Origin: Treponema sp. | GTDB taxonomy: Bacteria > Spirochaetota > Spirochaetia > Treponematales > Treponemataceae | DNA: 47,427 bases | Assembly (NCBI GenBank): GCA_022640795.1 | Contig: JALCCK010000014.1 | Span: forward strand, 1 to 47,427 | Direction of reading: 5' to 3' | Part shown: positions 35,301 through 44,400 of the stretch, one piece after another | Layout of the letters: each line of letters opens with the position of its first letter | Numbering within the stretch: the stretch's first letter is position 1 | Notes under the pieces: model-generated | What the model was told of the DNA's origin: nothing | The model's database searches: none | The model's input: only the letters and a program-made list of their open reading frames with translations | Translations under genes and position numbers: made by a program

Positions 35301-36827
35301 ATGATCCGGCTGATGAAAAAAATATGTGCAGCTTTTGTGCTTTTTGCGGCAGTTTCCGTATCCGCACAGACGGCAAACGGTACTGTCAGTTCTGAACCGG
35401 GAACGGAATCTGTGGCCGCGGAAACGCCCGGTTCCGGTTCATCGGCAGCTGTTCAGAATACTGAGAAAACGGAAAAGCTGTACGACGGATCTCCTTCTCC
35501 CGTACCGGCGGCAAAACGTCCGCTTTCCCCCGATTCCGAAAAGGCTGCCGCCGCGGCGGAACTTGATACGGAGAAGGATTCTGTTGAGAAAAAGAAGGAT
35601 ACGCTGAAATACGGTATTGAGTCCGAGATAACGGATCTTATCGATGAGTTGATAAAAAATGATGATCCGCGTTTTGCTGATGAAATTTACGATCTGTTTC
35701 AAACGACCAGATCTAACGGTGTTCGTGAGAAAATTCTTGCATATTTTACCCGGTTGAAAGATCCGTGCCTTGAAGATTATGCGGTGACTGTCTTGAATGA
35801 TCCGTATGATACAAAGACGAGCACTGTTTCACTGGTATTTAAGTATATAGCAGCGGTGAAATGTACGGCGGCGGTTAATGCCGTCGTCAATCTGCTTGAG
35901 AGCGACAACACGGATTATTTTTCGGATGCGCTGACAACGCTGGGGGAAATCGGCGGTGACAAGGAAGCCGTGTATCTGTCGGGATATCTGGACCGCAGTG
36001 ATATAACATTGCCGCAGCGCCAGCAGCTGATGAAGGTTCTCGGTAAACTTAAGGCGGTAAAGACGTGGGACAAACTGGTAAAAATAGCGGAGGATGAAAA
36101 TGAGAACAGCTTTGTCCGGATGTATGCTGCTGAAGCCCTCGGTGAAATGCAGAAGAAAGAATCGATTCCGGTGCTGGTTAAATTATATGAATCCGACGAT
36201 CCGAATTTCCGGCAGTATGTTATAAACGGCCTTTCGAATTATTCTGATAAAGACGCCGGTGATGTAATTGTTCAGGCGATACGGGATCAGCATTATAAAG
36301 TCCGACTGGCAGCCGTCGCTGCCGTCCGCCGTCAGAAAATAACGGACGCCGTTCCGTATCTGATATATCGCGCTGAAAATGATTCCGAGAACGTTGTCAG
36401 GAAAGCGTGCTATGCTGCGATAGCCGACCTTAATACCGGCAAGGGAAATGAATTTCTTGTATCGCGTATTTCCGGTAATGCAGTGGGCGACGATACAAAA
36501 GCAAATATTGCCTCCGTACTTATGGAATACAACCATGCGGGTGAGAAAGAAATACTGGCGCTTGCCGGACAGACATTAAAAGACGACCGCCGCAAACAGC
36601 TGCGGTACATACTTGGCAAACTGTTTGCAAAATACGGCCGGTCAGCGTATGCAGAAATATGCGGTGAGTATCTTGCTTCTCAGGATGTTGCAACCTGCGG
36701 TACCGGTCTTGATATTTACCGCAAAGGCCGGTACCGCTCATGCCGCGATGCGGTACAGGCAATTGCTGATAACGACAAAGCCGGTGTCAATCAGGTGAAA
36801 GCAGAGCGGATACTCGGCGGATCATAA
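35301..36827 (+). CDS. Exported HEAT-repeat protein
   Basis: A 508-aa protein. Signal peptide (KKICAAFVLFAAVSVSA), a Thr/Ser/Glu-rich linker (about 25-100), then roughly ten HEAT-like helical repeats to the C terminus (for example IPVLVKLYESDDPNFRQYVI and VVRKACYAAIADLNTGKG). Such solenoids bind proteins; here the location is the periplasm. AGGAGG (35287-35292) is 8 nt from ATG 35301, so I prefer this over the in-frame ATG at 35295, only 2 nt away. It follows tgt in the same direction and is convergent with the helicase gene. Confidence 0.85.
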   Translation: MIRLMKKICAAFVLFAAVSVSAQTANGTVSSEPGTESVAAETPGSGSSAAVQNTEKTEKLYDGSPSPVPAAKRPLSPDSEKAAAAAELDTEKDSVEKKKDTLKYGIESEITDLIDELIKNDDPRFADEIYDLFQTTRSNGVREKILAYFTRLKDPCLEDYAVTVLNDPYDTKTSTVSLVFKYIAAVKCTAAVNAVVNLLESDNTDYFSDALTTLGEIGGDKEAVYLSGYLDRSDITLPQRQQLMKVLGKLKAVKTWDKLVKIAEDENENSFVRMYAAEALGEMQKKESIPVLVKLYESDDPNFRQYVINGLSNYSDKDAGDVIVQAIRDQHYKVRLAAVAAVRRQKITDAVPYLIYRAENDSENVVRKACYAAIADLNTGKGNEFLVSRISGNAVGDDTKANIASVLMEYNHAGEKEILALAGQTLKDDRRKQLRYILGKLFAKYGRSAYAEICGEYLASQDVATCGTGLDIYRKGRYRSCRDAVQAIADNDKAGVNQVKAERILGGS

Positions 36828-36852
36828 AATTTCTGCAGCGTATGCGTTATTT

Positions 36853-39420
36853 TCAGTCATACATACTGTTCAGTATACGGTAGAGCGTGTTTAACTTTGT
36901 CTTCTGTTCTCCTGAAAGTATCACTGCGGTATCGTCAATAAGCGATTCGAGTGATGAAAGGCTTTCGTTAACAGCAGTTGAAAAACCGCGCGATACTTTG
37001 AACCAGTACGTTCCGTTACCGTCGGTGAACAGTGTTATAAAACCGTATTCTTTGCTTTTCGTCTTTGCTACGGTAACCCTCAGAACAAAATCAAGCGCAT
37101 TCAGCAGTTTATTAGTCCCGTTGTCAATTCCGACCTGTACATTCATTTTTCTGTTCCAGCTGTTTTCGGCCAGCGGTTCAAGATTCAGGCTTTTTGCGGC
37201 TTTCAGAATGAGATCCATTTTTTCACCGGAAAGCAGGGTAAAATCGTCTTTCATTATGATTCTGCCGCGAAGTTTCTTCAACTGGACAAGCCGGTCCTCG
37301 TTCCTTTCTGCAGCAACTGCAAAGCGGAATTTTTCCCAGCCGAGCAGCAGCGTTTTTCTGCCCTTTATTTTCTGCATGGGGAATAAGGTTCCGCCGATCA
37401 GAACGCTTTCCCCGTTTTCTTTTCCTGACTGGTTTGTTTCGGCTGCTGTTTTTGTGCGTCTTTCGGTTCTGCGTGGAGATCTGACGGTGTTTTCGGTGTC
37501 CCGTTTTCGGGAATGCCGGACATTTTCGAGTTTTTGTTCAAGCTCAGGATCGATGCGGGAAAGTATCGGACGGGTAAGCGGCGAAACGCTCATAGCGAAC
37601 ATTCTGCTCGTTCGTACTATTTCACCGGCGACGATATACAGCGGATCGGTGCGGAACATACCGGACCCGGGATGTATTGATATATGTTCGGCTGTAAGAC
37701 TCCGATAATTTTCCCGTCCGACCCGTACGCAGACGAACTGAATCATTCCCGCCGCAATACAGCAGAGCAGATCGTCGAATGAACCGCCGCCGGAGACTGG
37801 AATTTCAAGATTACCGATAATTTCTGTAAGCTGGATAGTGATATTCTCGATTTCTGCCATGACCCGTTCGTCAAGGTAACTGTTTTTACAAAACCGTACC
37901 TTGTTTTTCATGCTTTCATAGGTGCGGAACAGTTTTACATAGGCAACGAAATCACCCTGCATGTCACGGAAATTGTGATGCGCTTTCCGTGCGTCGGTTT
38001 CTTCACCGGGCGGCAGAACAAACGGTGATTTTGCCGAAAGAAACGATGCAACTATTATGACTTCTTCAAGAATGTCGGGGTACCGCATGATTGACTCTGC
38101 TATAATGCGGCTTATCCGCGGTTCCAGCGGAAAATTGACCATGAGTTTTCCGATGGCGGAAAGTGAATTATCAGGGTCGAGTGCCTTGAGCATTCTGAGC
38201 GTCTCGACGCCGCCGAGCAGACCTTCTCTGCTTGGCGGCGAAATAAAGTCGAACTTTTCAAAGTCCGTAATACCGAGTTCCGACATGCGGAGAACGACTT
38301 CGCTTAAATCTGTCCTGTAAATTTCTTCTGTTGTGTACAGCTGTCGTGTTTCGTAATCGTTTCGGGAATACAGACGGTAACAGGTTCCGGGCTGTGTACG
38401 GCCGGCTCTTCCTTTCCGCTGGTTACAGGAAGCTTTTGACACCGGCAGTTCGACGAGGCTTGAGGTAAATGTTCTCGGACTGTAAAAATTGAGTTTTGCA
38501 AGCCCGGGATCAATGACTGTCGTGATTCCGTCGATGGTAATAGATGTTTCAGCTATATTGGTAGAGATAACTACTTTCTTTTTCCCGAACGGTGCAGGAT
38601 CGAATACTTTTTCCTGGTCTTCTTTCGGGAGTCGTCCGTAAAGCGGAACAATGTGCAGACTGCGGGCAAATGATGCATCGGAGAGCCGCTGTGCACAGTC
38701 CTTTATGATTTTTTCACCGGGAAGGAATATAAGTATGTCGCCTTTTTCTTTATTGTCCAGCACCCTGTCTATGGTTTCTTCTATTTTAGCGAGCAGTGCC
38801 TCACTTGCAGTTGACGAGATGGTACTGACCGGAACAGCCGGGGGATCATATACCATTGCAACAGGATAGGTATCGGTATCGATCGTAACGATGGGACATC
38901 CGTCAAAATAGACGGAAAATGCTTCAGCGTTCATGGTAGCAGAAGAAATGATGACTTTGAAGTCAGAACGTTCTGCAATGATCCGTTTTAAAAGTCCGAG
39001 CACGAAATCAATGTTCAGGCTTCGTTCATGGGCTTCATCAACCATGATGACGGAGTACTTATGCAGCCATGGATCAAGTTTAAGTTCCTGCAGCAGAATC
39101 CCGTCGGTCATTATTTTTATGCGGGTTGTTTCGTCTGTCTTGTCCTCGAAACGCATTTTATAACCGACCAGACCGGGGTAGGTTGTTTTTAACTGTTTTG
39201 CTATAAATTCGCTGACCGACAGCGCTGCTATGCGGCGCGGTTGTGTAACCGCTATCATACCGCTTTGTGAATATCCTGCCTCATGCAGAATAACCGGAAT
39301 TTGAGTTGTTTTTCCGGAACCGGTAGGACTCTGGACGACGATCACCTGATTTTTTGCAAGTGTATCCAAAATACGCTGTTTTTGTGCGTATACCGGTAAT
39401 GAATGATAATCTAATGCCAT
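36853..39420 (-). CDS. DEAH-box RNA helicase (HrpA/HrpB-like)
   Basis: An 855-aa ATP-dependent helicase. Motif I SPTGSGKTTQ (31-40; Walker A 34-38), motif II DEAH (128-131), motif III SATM, motif IV-VI region with STNIAETSITIDGI and QRKGRAGR. Helicase-associated and OB-like domains follow, and a charged linker (RSPRRTERRTKT) leads to a C-terminal extension of about 190 residues I do not recognise. AAAGGA is 7 nt from the ATG. Its first ten bases overlap the stop of the CapA-like gene, so the two are co-transcribed. Exact RNA target unknown. Confidence 0.93.
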   Translation of the reverse strand: MALDYHSLPVYAQKQRILDTLAKNQVIVVQSPTGSGKTTQIPVILHEAGYSQSGMIAVTQPRRIAALSVSEFIAKQLKTTYPGLVGYKMRFEDKTDETTRIKIMTDGILLQELKLDPWLHKYSVIMVDEAHERSLNIDFVLGLLKRIIAERSDFKVIISSATMNAEAFSVYFDGCPIVTIDTDTYPVAMVYDPPAVPVSTISSTASEALLAKIEETIDRVLDNKEKGDILIFLPGEKIIKDCAQRLSDASFARSLHIVPLYGRLPKEDQEKVFDPAPFGKKKVVISTNIAETSITIDGITTVIDPGLAKLNFYSPRTFTSSLVELPVSKASCNQRKGRAGRTQPGTCYRLYSRNDYETRQLYTTEEIYRTDLSEVVLRMSELGITDFEKFDFISPPSREGLLGGVETLRMLKALDPDNSLSAIGKLMVNFPLEPRISRIIAESIMRYPDILEEVIIVASFLSAKSPFVLPPGEETDARKAHHNFRDMQGDFVAYVKLFRTYESMKNKVRFCKNSYLDERVMAEIENITIQLTEIIGNLEIPVSGGGSFDDLLCCIAAGMIQFVCVRVGRENYRSLTAEHISIHPGSGMFRTDPLYIVAGEIVRTSRMFAMSVSPLTRPILSRIDPELEQKLENVRHSRKRDTENTVRSPRRTERRTKTAAETNQSGKENGESVLIGGTLFPMQKIKGRKTLLLGWEKFRFAVAAERNEDRLVQLKKLRGRIIMKDDFTLLSGEKMDLILKAAKSLNLEPLAENSWNRKMNVQVGIDNGTNKLLNALDFVLRVTVAKTKSKEYGFITLFTDGNGTYWFKVSRGFSTAVNESLSSLESLIDDTAVILSGEQKTKLNTLYRILNSMYD

Positions 39421-40646
39421 GTTGTAATTCCTTTTGCGTCATGCTCTGTTACGAGCTTTCGTTGTGCCAGATAGGCGGCCCAGGCCCGCAGGCCGGCCCG
39501 TTTCAGGCTTTTGATAAAATTGTCGTCGAGTATTCTGACGACAAAATTCCACGAAGGATCAATATAAGTTGTGATTGGTATCGGTGAAACACTGCTGAGT
39601 GCCGGTGTTCCGGAATCCTTGTTCCGTGTACAGATTACACGGAGCAGAATACCGTCACCGGTATTGTCCTGTTCATCCGAAGGGTCTTTAAAGTCGGGAT
39701 GTACCCGTTGTGCGCTGATAGTATTTCCTTCTGCATACATAATTACTCTGCACGTTGTGTCGCCGGAATTGTTTTTTACGATTTCCCACGGTTTTACGAC
39801 ATGCGGATGATTTGCCCAGACTATATTTACGTCGTTTTGCAGCAGAGTGTGGCAGAATTCTCTTTCCGATTTTGAAACAGCCGGATCATATTCTGCACAA
39901 TCGCTGTGGACCGAAACAATAAAAAGATCGCACGGGTTTTCCTTGCGAAGCTGCCGGAGTTTTGCCGTCAGAACTGCTGTCTGTCCCGGTTTGTCCGGAA
40001 AATAGTTGACGAAGGCTGATCCTGATTTACTATTCAGTATTTGCGTAACTGCGCAGAACAGAATAGTCCAGTTTCGTACTTTTATTACGGCATATGAGAG
40101 CGGATCTTTCGAATGGTATTTGAGTCCCGACAGGTAAACGGGACGCATACTGTTTCGTGTGCGCTGTTCTGTCTCCCGGGCCCAGTGCAGCGTTCCCTCT
40201 ATTCCCTGAACGGCAAGATCCGTGGTGTGATTGTTCGCAAGCGAAAAAACGTTGAATCCTGCCTCAACCGCTGCGTCGGCGTATTCGTGATGAACGTTAA
40301 ATTTCGGATAGCTTGCATACGGCATGGAATCATCTATCGGGAATTCGAGATTTGCAAAGGCAAGGTCGCTTTTCTGCAGTAATGCCGAAAGATCTTCCCA
40401 TATAAGTGAATACTGTTTCATTGTGAAATTCGGACGATGTGCCATTATGTCGCCTCCGAATACCAGTGTCAGCTGGTCCGCTTGTCCTGCTGCTGCCGGC
40501 TGTTCGGGTTCGGACTGCTGAGGCAACGGAGAGGTTTGTTCAGCTGAACCGGCGGAGGGAGACGTCGTACAGGAAAAGACTATCAGGAGTACTGCAGTTA
40601 GGAGAAATAAAAAGGGACGTATTCTGGCAGACCTTCTACTGAACAT
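39411..40646 (-). CDS. CapA/PgsA-type metallophosphatase-fold lipoprotein
   Basis: A 411-aa lipoprotein: hydrophobic signal ending LLIVFSC, lipid-bearing Cys26, then a Ser/Gln/Glu-rich linker. The CapA domain has LVFGGDIMAHRPN, FANLEFPID, LANNHTTDL, FIVSVHSDC and WANHPHVVKPWE, the metal-ligand pattern of the calcineurin-like fold. Related proteins assist poly-gamma-glutamate capsule export; no capBC genes are nearby, so the role is open. AAGG lies too close to the ATG to act as Shine-Dalgarno; -10 TATACT ends 5 nt before it. It overlaps the helicase gene. Confidence 0.88.
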   Translation of the reverse strand: MFSRRSARIRPFLFLLTAVLLIVFSCTTSPSAGSAEQTSPLPQQSEPEQPAAAGQADQLTLVFGGDIMAHRPNFTMKQYSLIWEDLSALLQKSDLAFANLEFPIDDSMPYASYPKFNVHHEYADAAVEAGFNVFSLANNHTTDLAVQGIEGTLHWARETEQRTRNSMRPVYLSGLKYHSKDPLSYAVIKVRNWTILFCAVTQILNSKSGSAFVNYFPDKPGQTAVLTAKLRQLRKENPCDLFIVSVHSDCAEYDPAVSKSEREFCHTLLQNDVNIVWANHPHVVKPWEIVKNNSGDTTCRVIMYAEGNTISAQRVHPDFKDPSDEQDNTGDGILLRVICTRNKDSGTPALSSVSPIPITTYIDPSWNFVVRILDDNFIKSLKRAGLRAWAAYLAQRKLVTEHDAKGITTWH

Positions 40647-40651
40647 ACCTT

Positions 40652-40680
40652 AGTATACCTGATACGGGAATAATATACAA
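40652..40680 (-). promoter_or_regulatory. Promoter of the CapA-helicase unit, leaderless type
   Basis: Minus strand TTGTAT (40680-40675), 17-bp spacer, TATACT (40657-40652), then 5 nt to ATG 40646. The -35 is weak. Confidence 0.5.
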
Positions 40681-40726
40681 TTTATTTTCAAATATGCGGA
40701 ATTCCGTATCCGTCCGCAGAAAATCA

Positions 40727-40751
40727 AAAAGCTCCCGGAAGGGGAGCTTTT
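40727..40751. terminator. Terminator of pta
   Basis: AAAAGCTCCC (40727-40736) pairs perfectly with GGGAGCTTTT (40742-40751), 5-nt loop. On the minus strand it runs into TTTTTGATTT after pta. Confidence 0.9.
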
Positions 40752-40768
40752 ACCGTCATAGAGTTCGT

Positions 40769-41797
40769 TTATTTTCTGCCTGCCTGAACCATGGTGATTG
40801 CACAGGTTACGACAATGTCGTCCGACGAGCAGCCCCGCGAGAGATCGCTGATCGGTTTTGCAAATCCCTGCAGTACCGGACCGTAGGCATCGGCTCCTGC
40901 TATACGCTGTACCAGTTTATACCCGATATTTCCGGCATTGAGATCGGGGAATATGAGTGTGTTGACTTTTCCGCGCACCGGGCTTCCGGGAGCTTTTTTG
41001 TCTGTTACAGCCGGAATAAGAGCAGCATCAGCCTGAAGTTCTCCGTCAAGCAATAGTTCCGGAGCCTTTTCGTGTGCCAGTTTTACGCCTTCCTGGACGC
41101 GCAGCACATCGTCGAGTTTTCCGCCGGAACCTTTTGAAGAGAAGGACAACATTGCGACAACCGGCTCCGTTCCGAGTAAATCTTTGCATGATTTTGCAGC
41201 GGCTACGGCGATATCAGCCAGCTGTTCGCCCGTCGGCTGCGGTACCACGGCGCAATCGGAGAATACCAGCAGACCTTCGTGACCCCACTGAGGGTTATGG
41301 GTATCCATAATAAAACAGGACGATGCGGTTGAACTTCCCGGAGCCGTTTTAATAATGGTGAGTCCGGCACGGAGCATATCAGCCGTTGACGAGAGCGCAC
41401 CGCTTACCATGGTATCGGCTTTCCCTTTTCTGACCATCATGGCACCGAATTTCATAGGATCTTTCATTTCTTCATGTGCCTTTTCCGGCGACATAAGCGG
41501 TTTTCCGGTAACTTTGTCTACTTTCTTTTTACGCAGATCGTAGTATTCGGTTCCGAACCCGTCGAGCCATTCTGATGTTTCCGGATCGATCATCTGCAGT
41601 CCGTCAACTGATACCCCTTGTGCCTGGGCGACCTTTTCTATGTCCGCTTTTTTTCCGAGAAGCGTTACGGTCCCAGCCAGTTTTTCTTTTACGATTTTAG
41701 CTGCGGCAACGACCGTACGTTCTTCTGTTCCTTCCGGAAGTACCAGACTGTTCTGATACTCCCGGGCCTTTCTTTTCATTTCTTCAACGAAATTCAT
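40769..41797 (-). CDS. pta: Phosphate acetyltransferase
   Basis: Converts acetyl-CoA and phosphate to acetyl phosphate for ATP-yielding acetate fermentation. The 342-aa protein is the short catalytic form: VLPEGTEERTVVAAAKIV, MVSGALSSTADMLRAGL, AVVPQPTGEQLADIAVAAA, MLSFSSKGS and LIFPDLNAGNIGYKL. Start 41797, with AGAGGG 5 nt upstream; the longer frame to 41941 would reach into the bactofilin gene. The acetate kinase gene is not adjacent. It is divergent from the bactofilin operon. Confidence 0.96.
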   Translation of the reverse strand: MNFVEEMKRKAREYQNSLVLPEGTEERTVVAAAKIVKEKLAGTVTLLGKKADIEKVAQAQGVSVDGLQMIDPETSEWLDGFGTEYYDLRKKKVDKVTGKPLMSPEKAHEEMKDPMKFGAMMVRKGKADTMVSGALSSTADMLRAGLTIIKTAPGSSTASSCFIMDTHNPQWGHEGLLVFSDCAVVPQPTGEQLADIAVAAAKSCKDLLGTEPVVAMLSFSSKGSGGKLDDVLRVQEGVKLAHEKAPELLLDGELQADAALIPAVTDKKAPGSPVRGKVNTLIFPDLNAGNIGYKLVQRIAGADAYGPVLQGFAKPISDLSRGCSSDDIVVTCAITMVQAGRK

Positions 41798-41837
41798 GAA
41801 TACCCTCTGATTGAATAAAAAATTACAACTATAAACT

Positions 41838-41866
41838 ATTTTAAGCTCATACCGCTCTTTATGCAA
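41838..41866 (-). promoter_or_regulatory. Candidate promoter of pta
   Basis: Minus strand TTGCAT (41866-41861), 17-bp spacer, TAAAAT (41843-41838). Leader about 35 nt to ATG 41797. Confidence 0.5.
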
Positions 41867-41904
41867 GCGGAAGCAGTTGCCGGAATTCCTGGACGGCAGG
41901 TCAC

Positions 41905-41933
41905 TTGACCCGCAGCCGGAATACGGGTAAAGT
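41905..41933 (+). promoter_or_regulatory. Promoter of the bactofilin operon, leaderless type
   Basis: TTGACC (41905-41910), 17-bp spacer, TAAAGT (41928-41933), then 6 nt to ATG 41940. Confidence 0.5.
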
Positions 41934-41939
41934 AGATAC

Positions 41940-42299
41940 ATGTTTGACGAGAAAGATTCGGATTTGTTTGAACTTGAAGAAGAGGATTATGACACCGTCA
42001 TGGCGTCAGATATAACCTTTTCGGGAAATATACGTTTTTCAAAGCCGTTTATGATAAAAGGTTCTGTAAGCGGAAAAATAGAAGCAACGGGCGATCTTGC
42101 GATTGACACGGATGCAACGGTTTTTGCAGATATAACTGCGTCACGTGTCCTTATAAAAGGAAAAGTTGAAGGTGATGTCGTCGGTAAAAAACTGGTGTTT
42201 ATTTCTTCTACAGGATCCGTAAAGGGTGATGTAACTACCGCTCAGATTGTTCTGGAACCGGGCAGCAGCTTTTTCGGTAAATGTACGATGCTCAAATAG
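41940..42299 (+). CDS. Bactofilin
   Basis: A 119-aa polymer-forming cytoskeletal protein (DUF583). A short acidic N-terminal tail is followed by right-handed beta-helix turns: GNIRFSKPFMIKGSVSGKIE, AIDTDATVFADITASRVLIK and GDVVGKKLVFISSTGSVKGD. Bactofilins self-assemble without nucleotide and organise envelope or shape functions. The ATG has no ribosome site and lies 6 nt after the -10. The TPR gene begins 13 nt after its stop, probably in the same operon. Confidence 0.93.
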   Translation: MFDEKDSDLFELEEEDYDTVMASDITFSGNIRFSKPFMIKGSVSGKIEATGDLAIDTDATVFADITASRVLIKGKVEGDVVGKKLVFISSTGSVKGDVTTAQIVLEPGSSFFGKCTMLK

Positions 42300-42312
42300 A
42301 GGACGAAACAGT

Positions 42313-42954
42313 TTGAACAAAATGAGATGTATAAAGTATCTGCAGACCGTTTTTCTGACCGGTGTTTTTTTGTTACAGAGTATGGCAGCACAGACAAAAC
42401 CTGATGCCCTCGTTCTTTACCGGCAGGGAGATTACGCTCAGGCCGTAAAAATCTGTGAACAGGAAATCATCGATATGCCCAGAAATCTTGATTCCTATTC
42501 GGTTTTATGCTGGAGCCTGATCGGTAACAGGCAGTATTCCGAGGCTGAACAGCGGGCACAGGAAGGACTCAAGGTCAATGCCTATGATATCCGGCTTATA
42601 GAAGTACTGGGTGAAGCGAAATATTATCTTGGAAAAAATGCTGCCGCACTGGAGCAGTTTGAAAAATACATCGACAACGCACCGGACGATGCTTCCCGGA
42701 TAGGTACCTGTTATTATTATATGGGCGAAATATACATCAGGCAGGGCAGGTACCAGCATGCGGATATAGCTTTTACGGCTGCGGTGAAAAAAGAACCGCT
42801 GCTTGACCGATGGTGGGCCCGTCTGGGATACGCGCGCGAAATGGCCCATAACTATTATGAGTCTATGGCTGCCTATGAAGAATCTTTAAAGCTTAATCCG
42901 TCGGGAGTAGACGCGCGCCGCGGTAAGGATCGGGTTTCAACCCGGCTTCAGTAG
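42313..42954 (+). CDS. Exported TPR-repeat protein
   Basis: A 213-aa protein with an N-terminal signal peptide (CIKYLQTVFLTGVFLLQSMAA) and about four to five tetratricopeptide repeats (for example DALVLYRQGDYAQAVKICEQ, LIEVLGEAKYYLGKNAAALE, CYYYMGEIYIRQGRYQHADI, and AYEESLKLNPSG). TPR solenoids act as protein scaffolds. Start TTG 42313 is preferred because AGAGGA (42298-42303) is 9 nt upstream; ATG 42322 is 18 nt away. mtaB follows 3 nt after the stop. Partner unknown. Confidence 0.85.
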   Translation: MNKMRCIKYLQTVFLTGVFLLQSMAAQTKPDALVLYRQGDYAQAVKICEQEIIDMPRNLDSYSVLCWSLIGNRQYSEAEQRAQEGLKVNAYDIRLIEVLGEAKYYLGKNAAALEQFEKYIDNAPDDASRIGTCYYYMGEIYIRQGRYQHADIAFTAAVKKEPLLDRWWARLGYAREMAHNYYESMAAYEESLKLNPSGVDARRGKDRVSTRLQ

Positions 42955-42957
42955 TTT

Positions 42958-44388
42958 ATGGTAGCTGCGGTACATTTCGAAACGCTCGGTTGCAGACTTA
43001 ACCAGATAGAAAGCGAGTCTGCGGCTCATTCTTTTAGTGAGGCCGGATTTCCAGTTGACATGACACCTGTTTCAGCTTCATCGCCCGTTGTGGAGCAGAC
43101 GCTTTTATGTATTGTGAATACCTGTACGGTGACGGGCAAAGCCGAGCAGAAAGCCAGACGGACGCTGCGGCTGCTGCTGCGGAAATACCCCCGGGCGGCT
43201 GTCGTCGCTACCGGCTGTTACGCACAGATGGATGGTGCCTGCCTTACTGCTCTCGATACAAGGATTGTTGTTGTTCCCGGTCAGCGGAAAGATCTGCTGG
43301 CGGATATCCCTGCTTTTTTACAGAGTTTTACCGGAGAACTGCAGCAGCTTCCTGCCGCGCTTAAGAATTTTATTCGGACAAAGATTGTTCCCGGAGAAAA
43401 ACTTACTGCGCTGCATGCATTCCGTCTGTCGACCGCTGTTTTTTTTGCACATTCCCGCGCCTCCCTTAAAATTCAGGACGGCTGCGACAATGCCTGTACC
43501 TATTGCCGGATACATCTCGCACGCGGTAAATCCGTTTCGCTTGATGTCAGGTCCGTTCTTGACCGGGTTCAGGAACTTGAACGGGCAGGACAGCGCGAAG
43601 TTGTTATTACGACGGTAAATATTGCCCAGTATCGAGGAGCGTACAATGGAACGTATCTTGATTTTGCCGGGCTGCTTGCGTTGCTTCTAAATACTACCCG
43701 TACTATCGCTATCCGTCTGTCGAGTTTATACCCCGAAATAGTTGATGACCGTTTATGTCACCTCATAGAAAATCCGCGTGTCCGGCCGTCTTTTCATCTT
43801 TCTGTCCAGAGCGGCAGTGATAGTATACTTGCTGCCATGAACAGACCGTACCGTTCTGAGGCTGTCCGTTCCGCAGTGGCAAATCTCCGCCGGGTAAAGA
43901 AAGATCCTTTTATAGCCTGCGACATCATCGCCGGTTTCCCCGGGGAAACCGATGATGATTTTCAGGCAACTATGGATTTATGCCGGGAATGTGCATTTAC
44001 GTGGATACATGCTTTCCCGTTTTCGCCGCGGCCGGATACTCCTGCATTTACGATGAAGCCCCGTGTTCCGCAGCTGCTCGCCGCACAACGGGTCGCCTGC
44101 CTCACTGATTTTGCCCGTTCGAGCAAGATTGCGTATATAACGTCATATACAGGGGTGGAACTTGAAGCCGTCGCAGAAGGTACCCATAATCCGAAAATTC
44201 TGTCGGACACCGCGTCCGGCACTCTTGTCCATGCGGTAACGGAAAATTTTCTGCATGTACAATTTAAAGTCTGCCGGGGGGGCGAAGTCCCGCATCCGGG
44301 ACAGACCGTCCGTGTCCGTATTGAAACGGCGTTACCGCAAAATATCCGGCGCGGTGATGAAATCGAAGCCGCTGCGGTTCTCGTATAA
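42958..44388 (+). CDS. mtaB: tRNA t6A37 methylthiotransferase MtaB-type
   Basis: Radical-SAM enzyme that adds a methylthio group to t6A37 of tRNA. The 476-aa protein has the UPF0004 N-terminal cluster cysteines (TLGCRLNQIESE, VNTCTVT, ATGCYAQ), the radical-SAM motif CDNACTYC, then SSLYPEIVDDRLCHLIE, HLSVQSGSDSILAAMNRPY and DIIAGFPGETDDDF, and a C-terminal TRAM-like domain. The MtaB rather than MiaB assignment rests on the CR(I/V)xxARG text after the cluster (CRIHLARG). No Shine-Dalgarno; it follows the TPR gene by 3 nt and is likely coupled. Confidence 0.9.
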   Translation: MVAAVHFETLGCRLNQIESESAAHSFSEAGFPVDMTPVSASSPVVEQTLLCIVNTCTVTGKAEQKARRTLRLLLRKYPRAAVVATGCYAQMDGACLTALDTRIVVVPGQRKDLLADIPAFLQSFTGELQQLPAALKNFIRTKIVPGEKLTALHAFRLSTAVFFAHSRASLKIQDGCDNACTYCRIHLARGKSVSLDVRSVLDRVQELERAGQREVVITTVNIAQYRGAYNGTYLDFAGLLALLLNTTRTIAIRLSSLYPEIVDDRLCHLIENPRVRPSFHLSVQSGSDSILAAMNRPYRSEAVRSAVANLRRVKKDPFIACDIIAGFPGETDDDFQATMDLCRECAFTWIHAFPFSPRPDTPAFTMKPRVPQLLAAQRVACLTDFARSSKIAYITSYTGVELEAVAEGTHNPKILSDTASGTLVHAVTENFLHVQFKVCRGGEVPHPGQTVRVRIETALPQNIRRGDEIEAAAVLV

Positions 44389-44400
44389 CAGGTGTTTCCT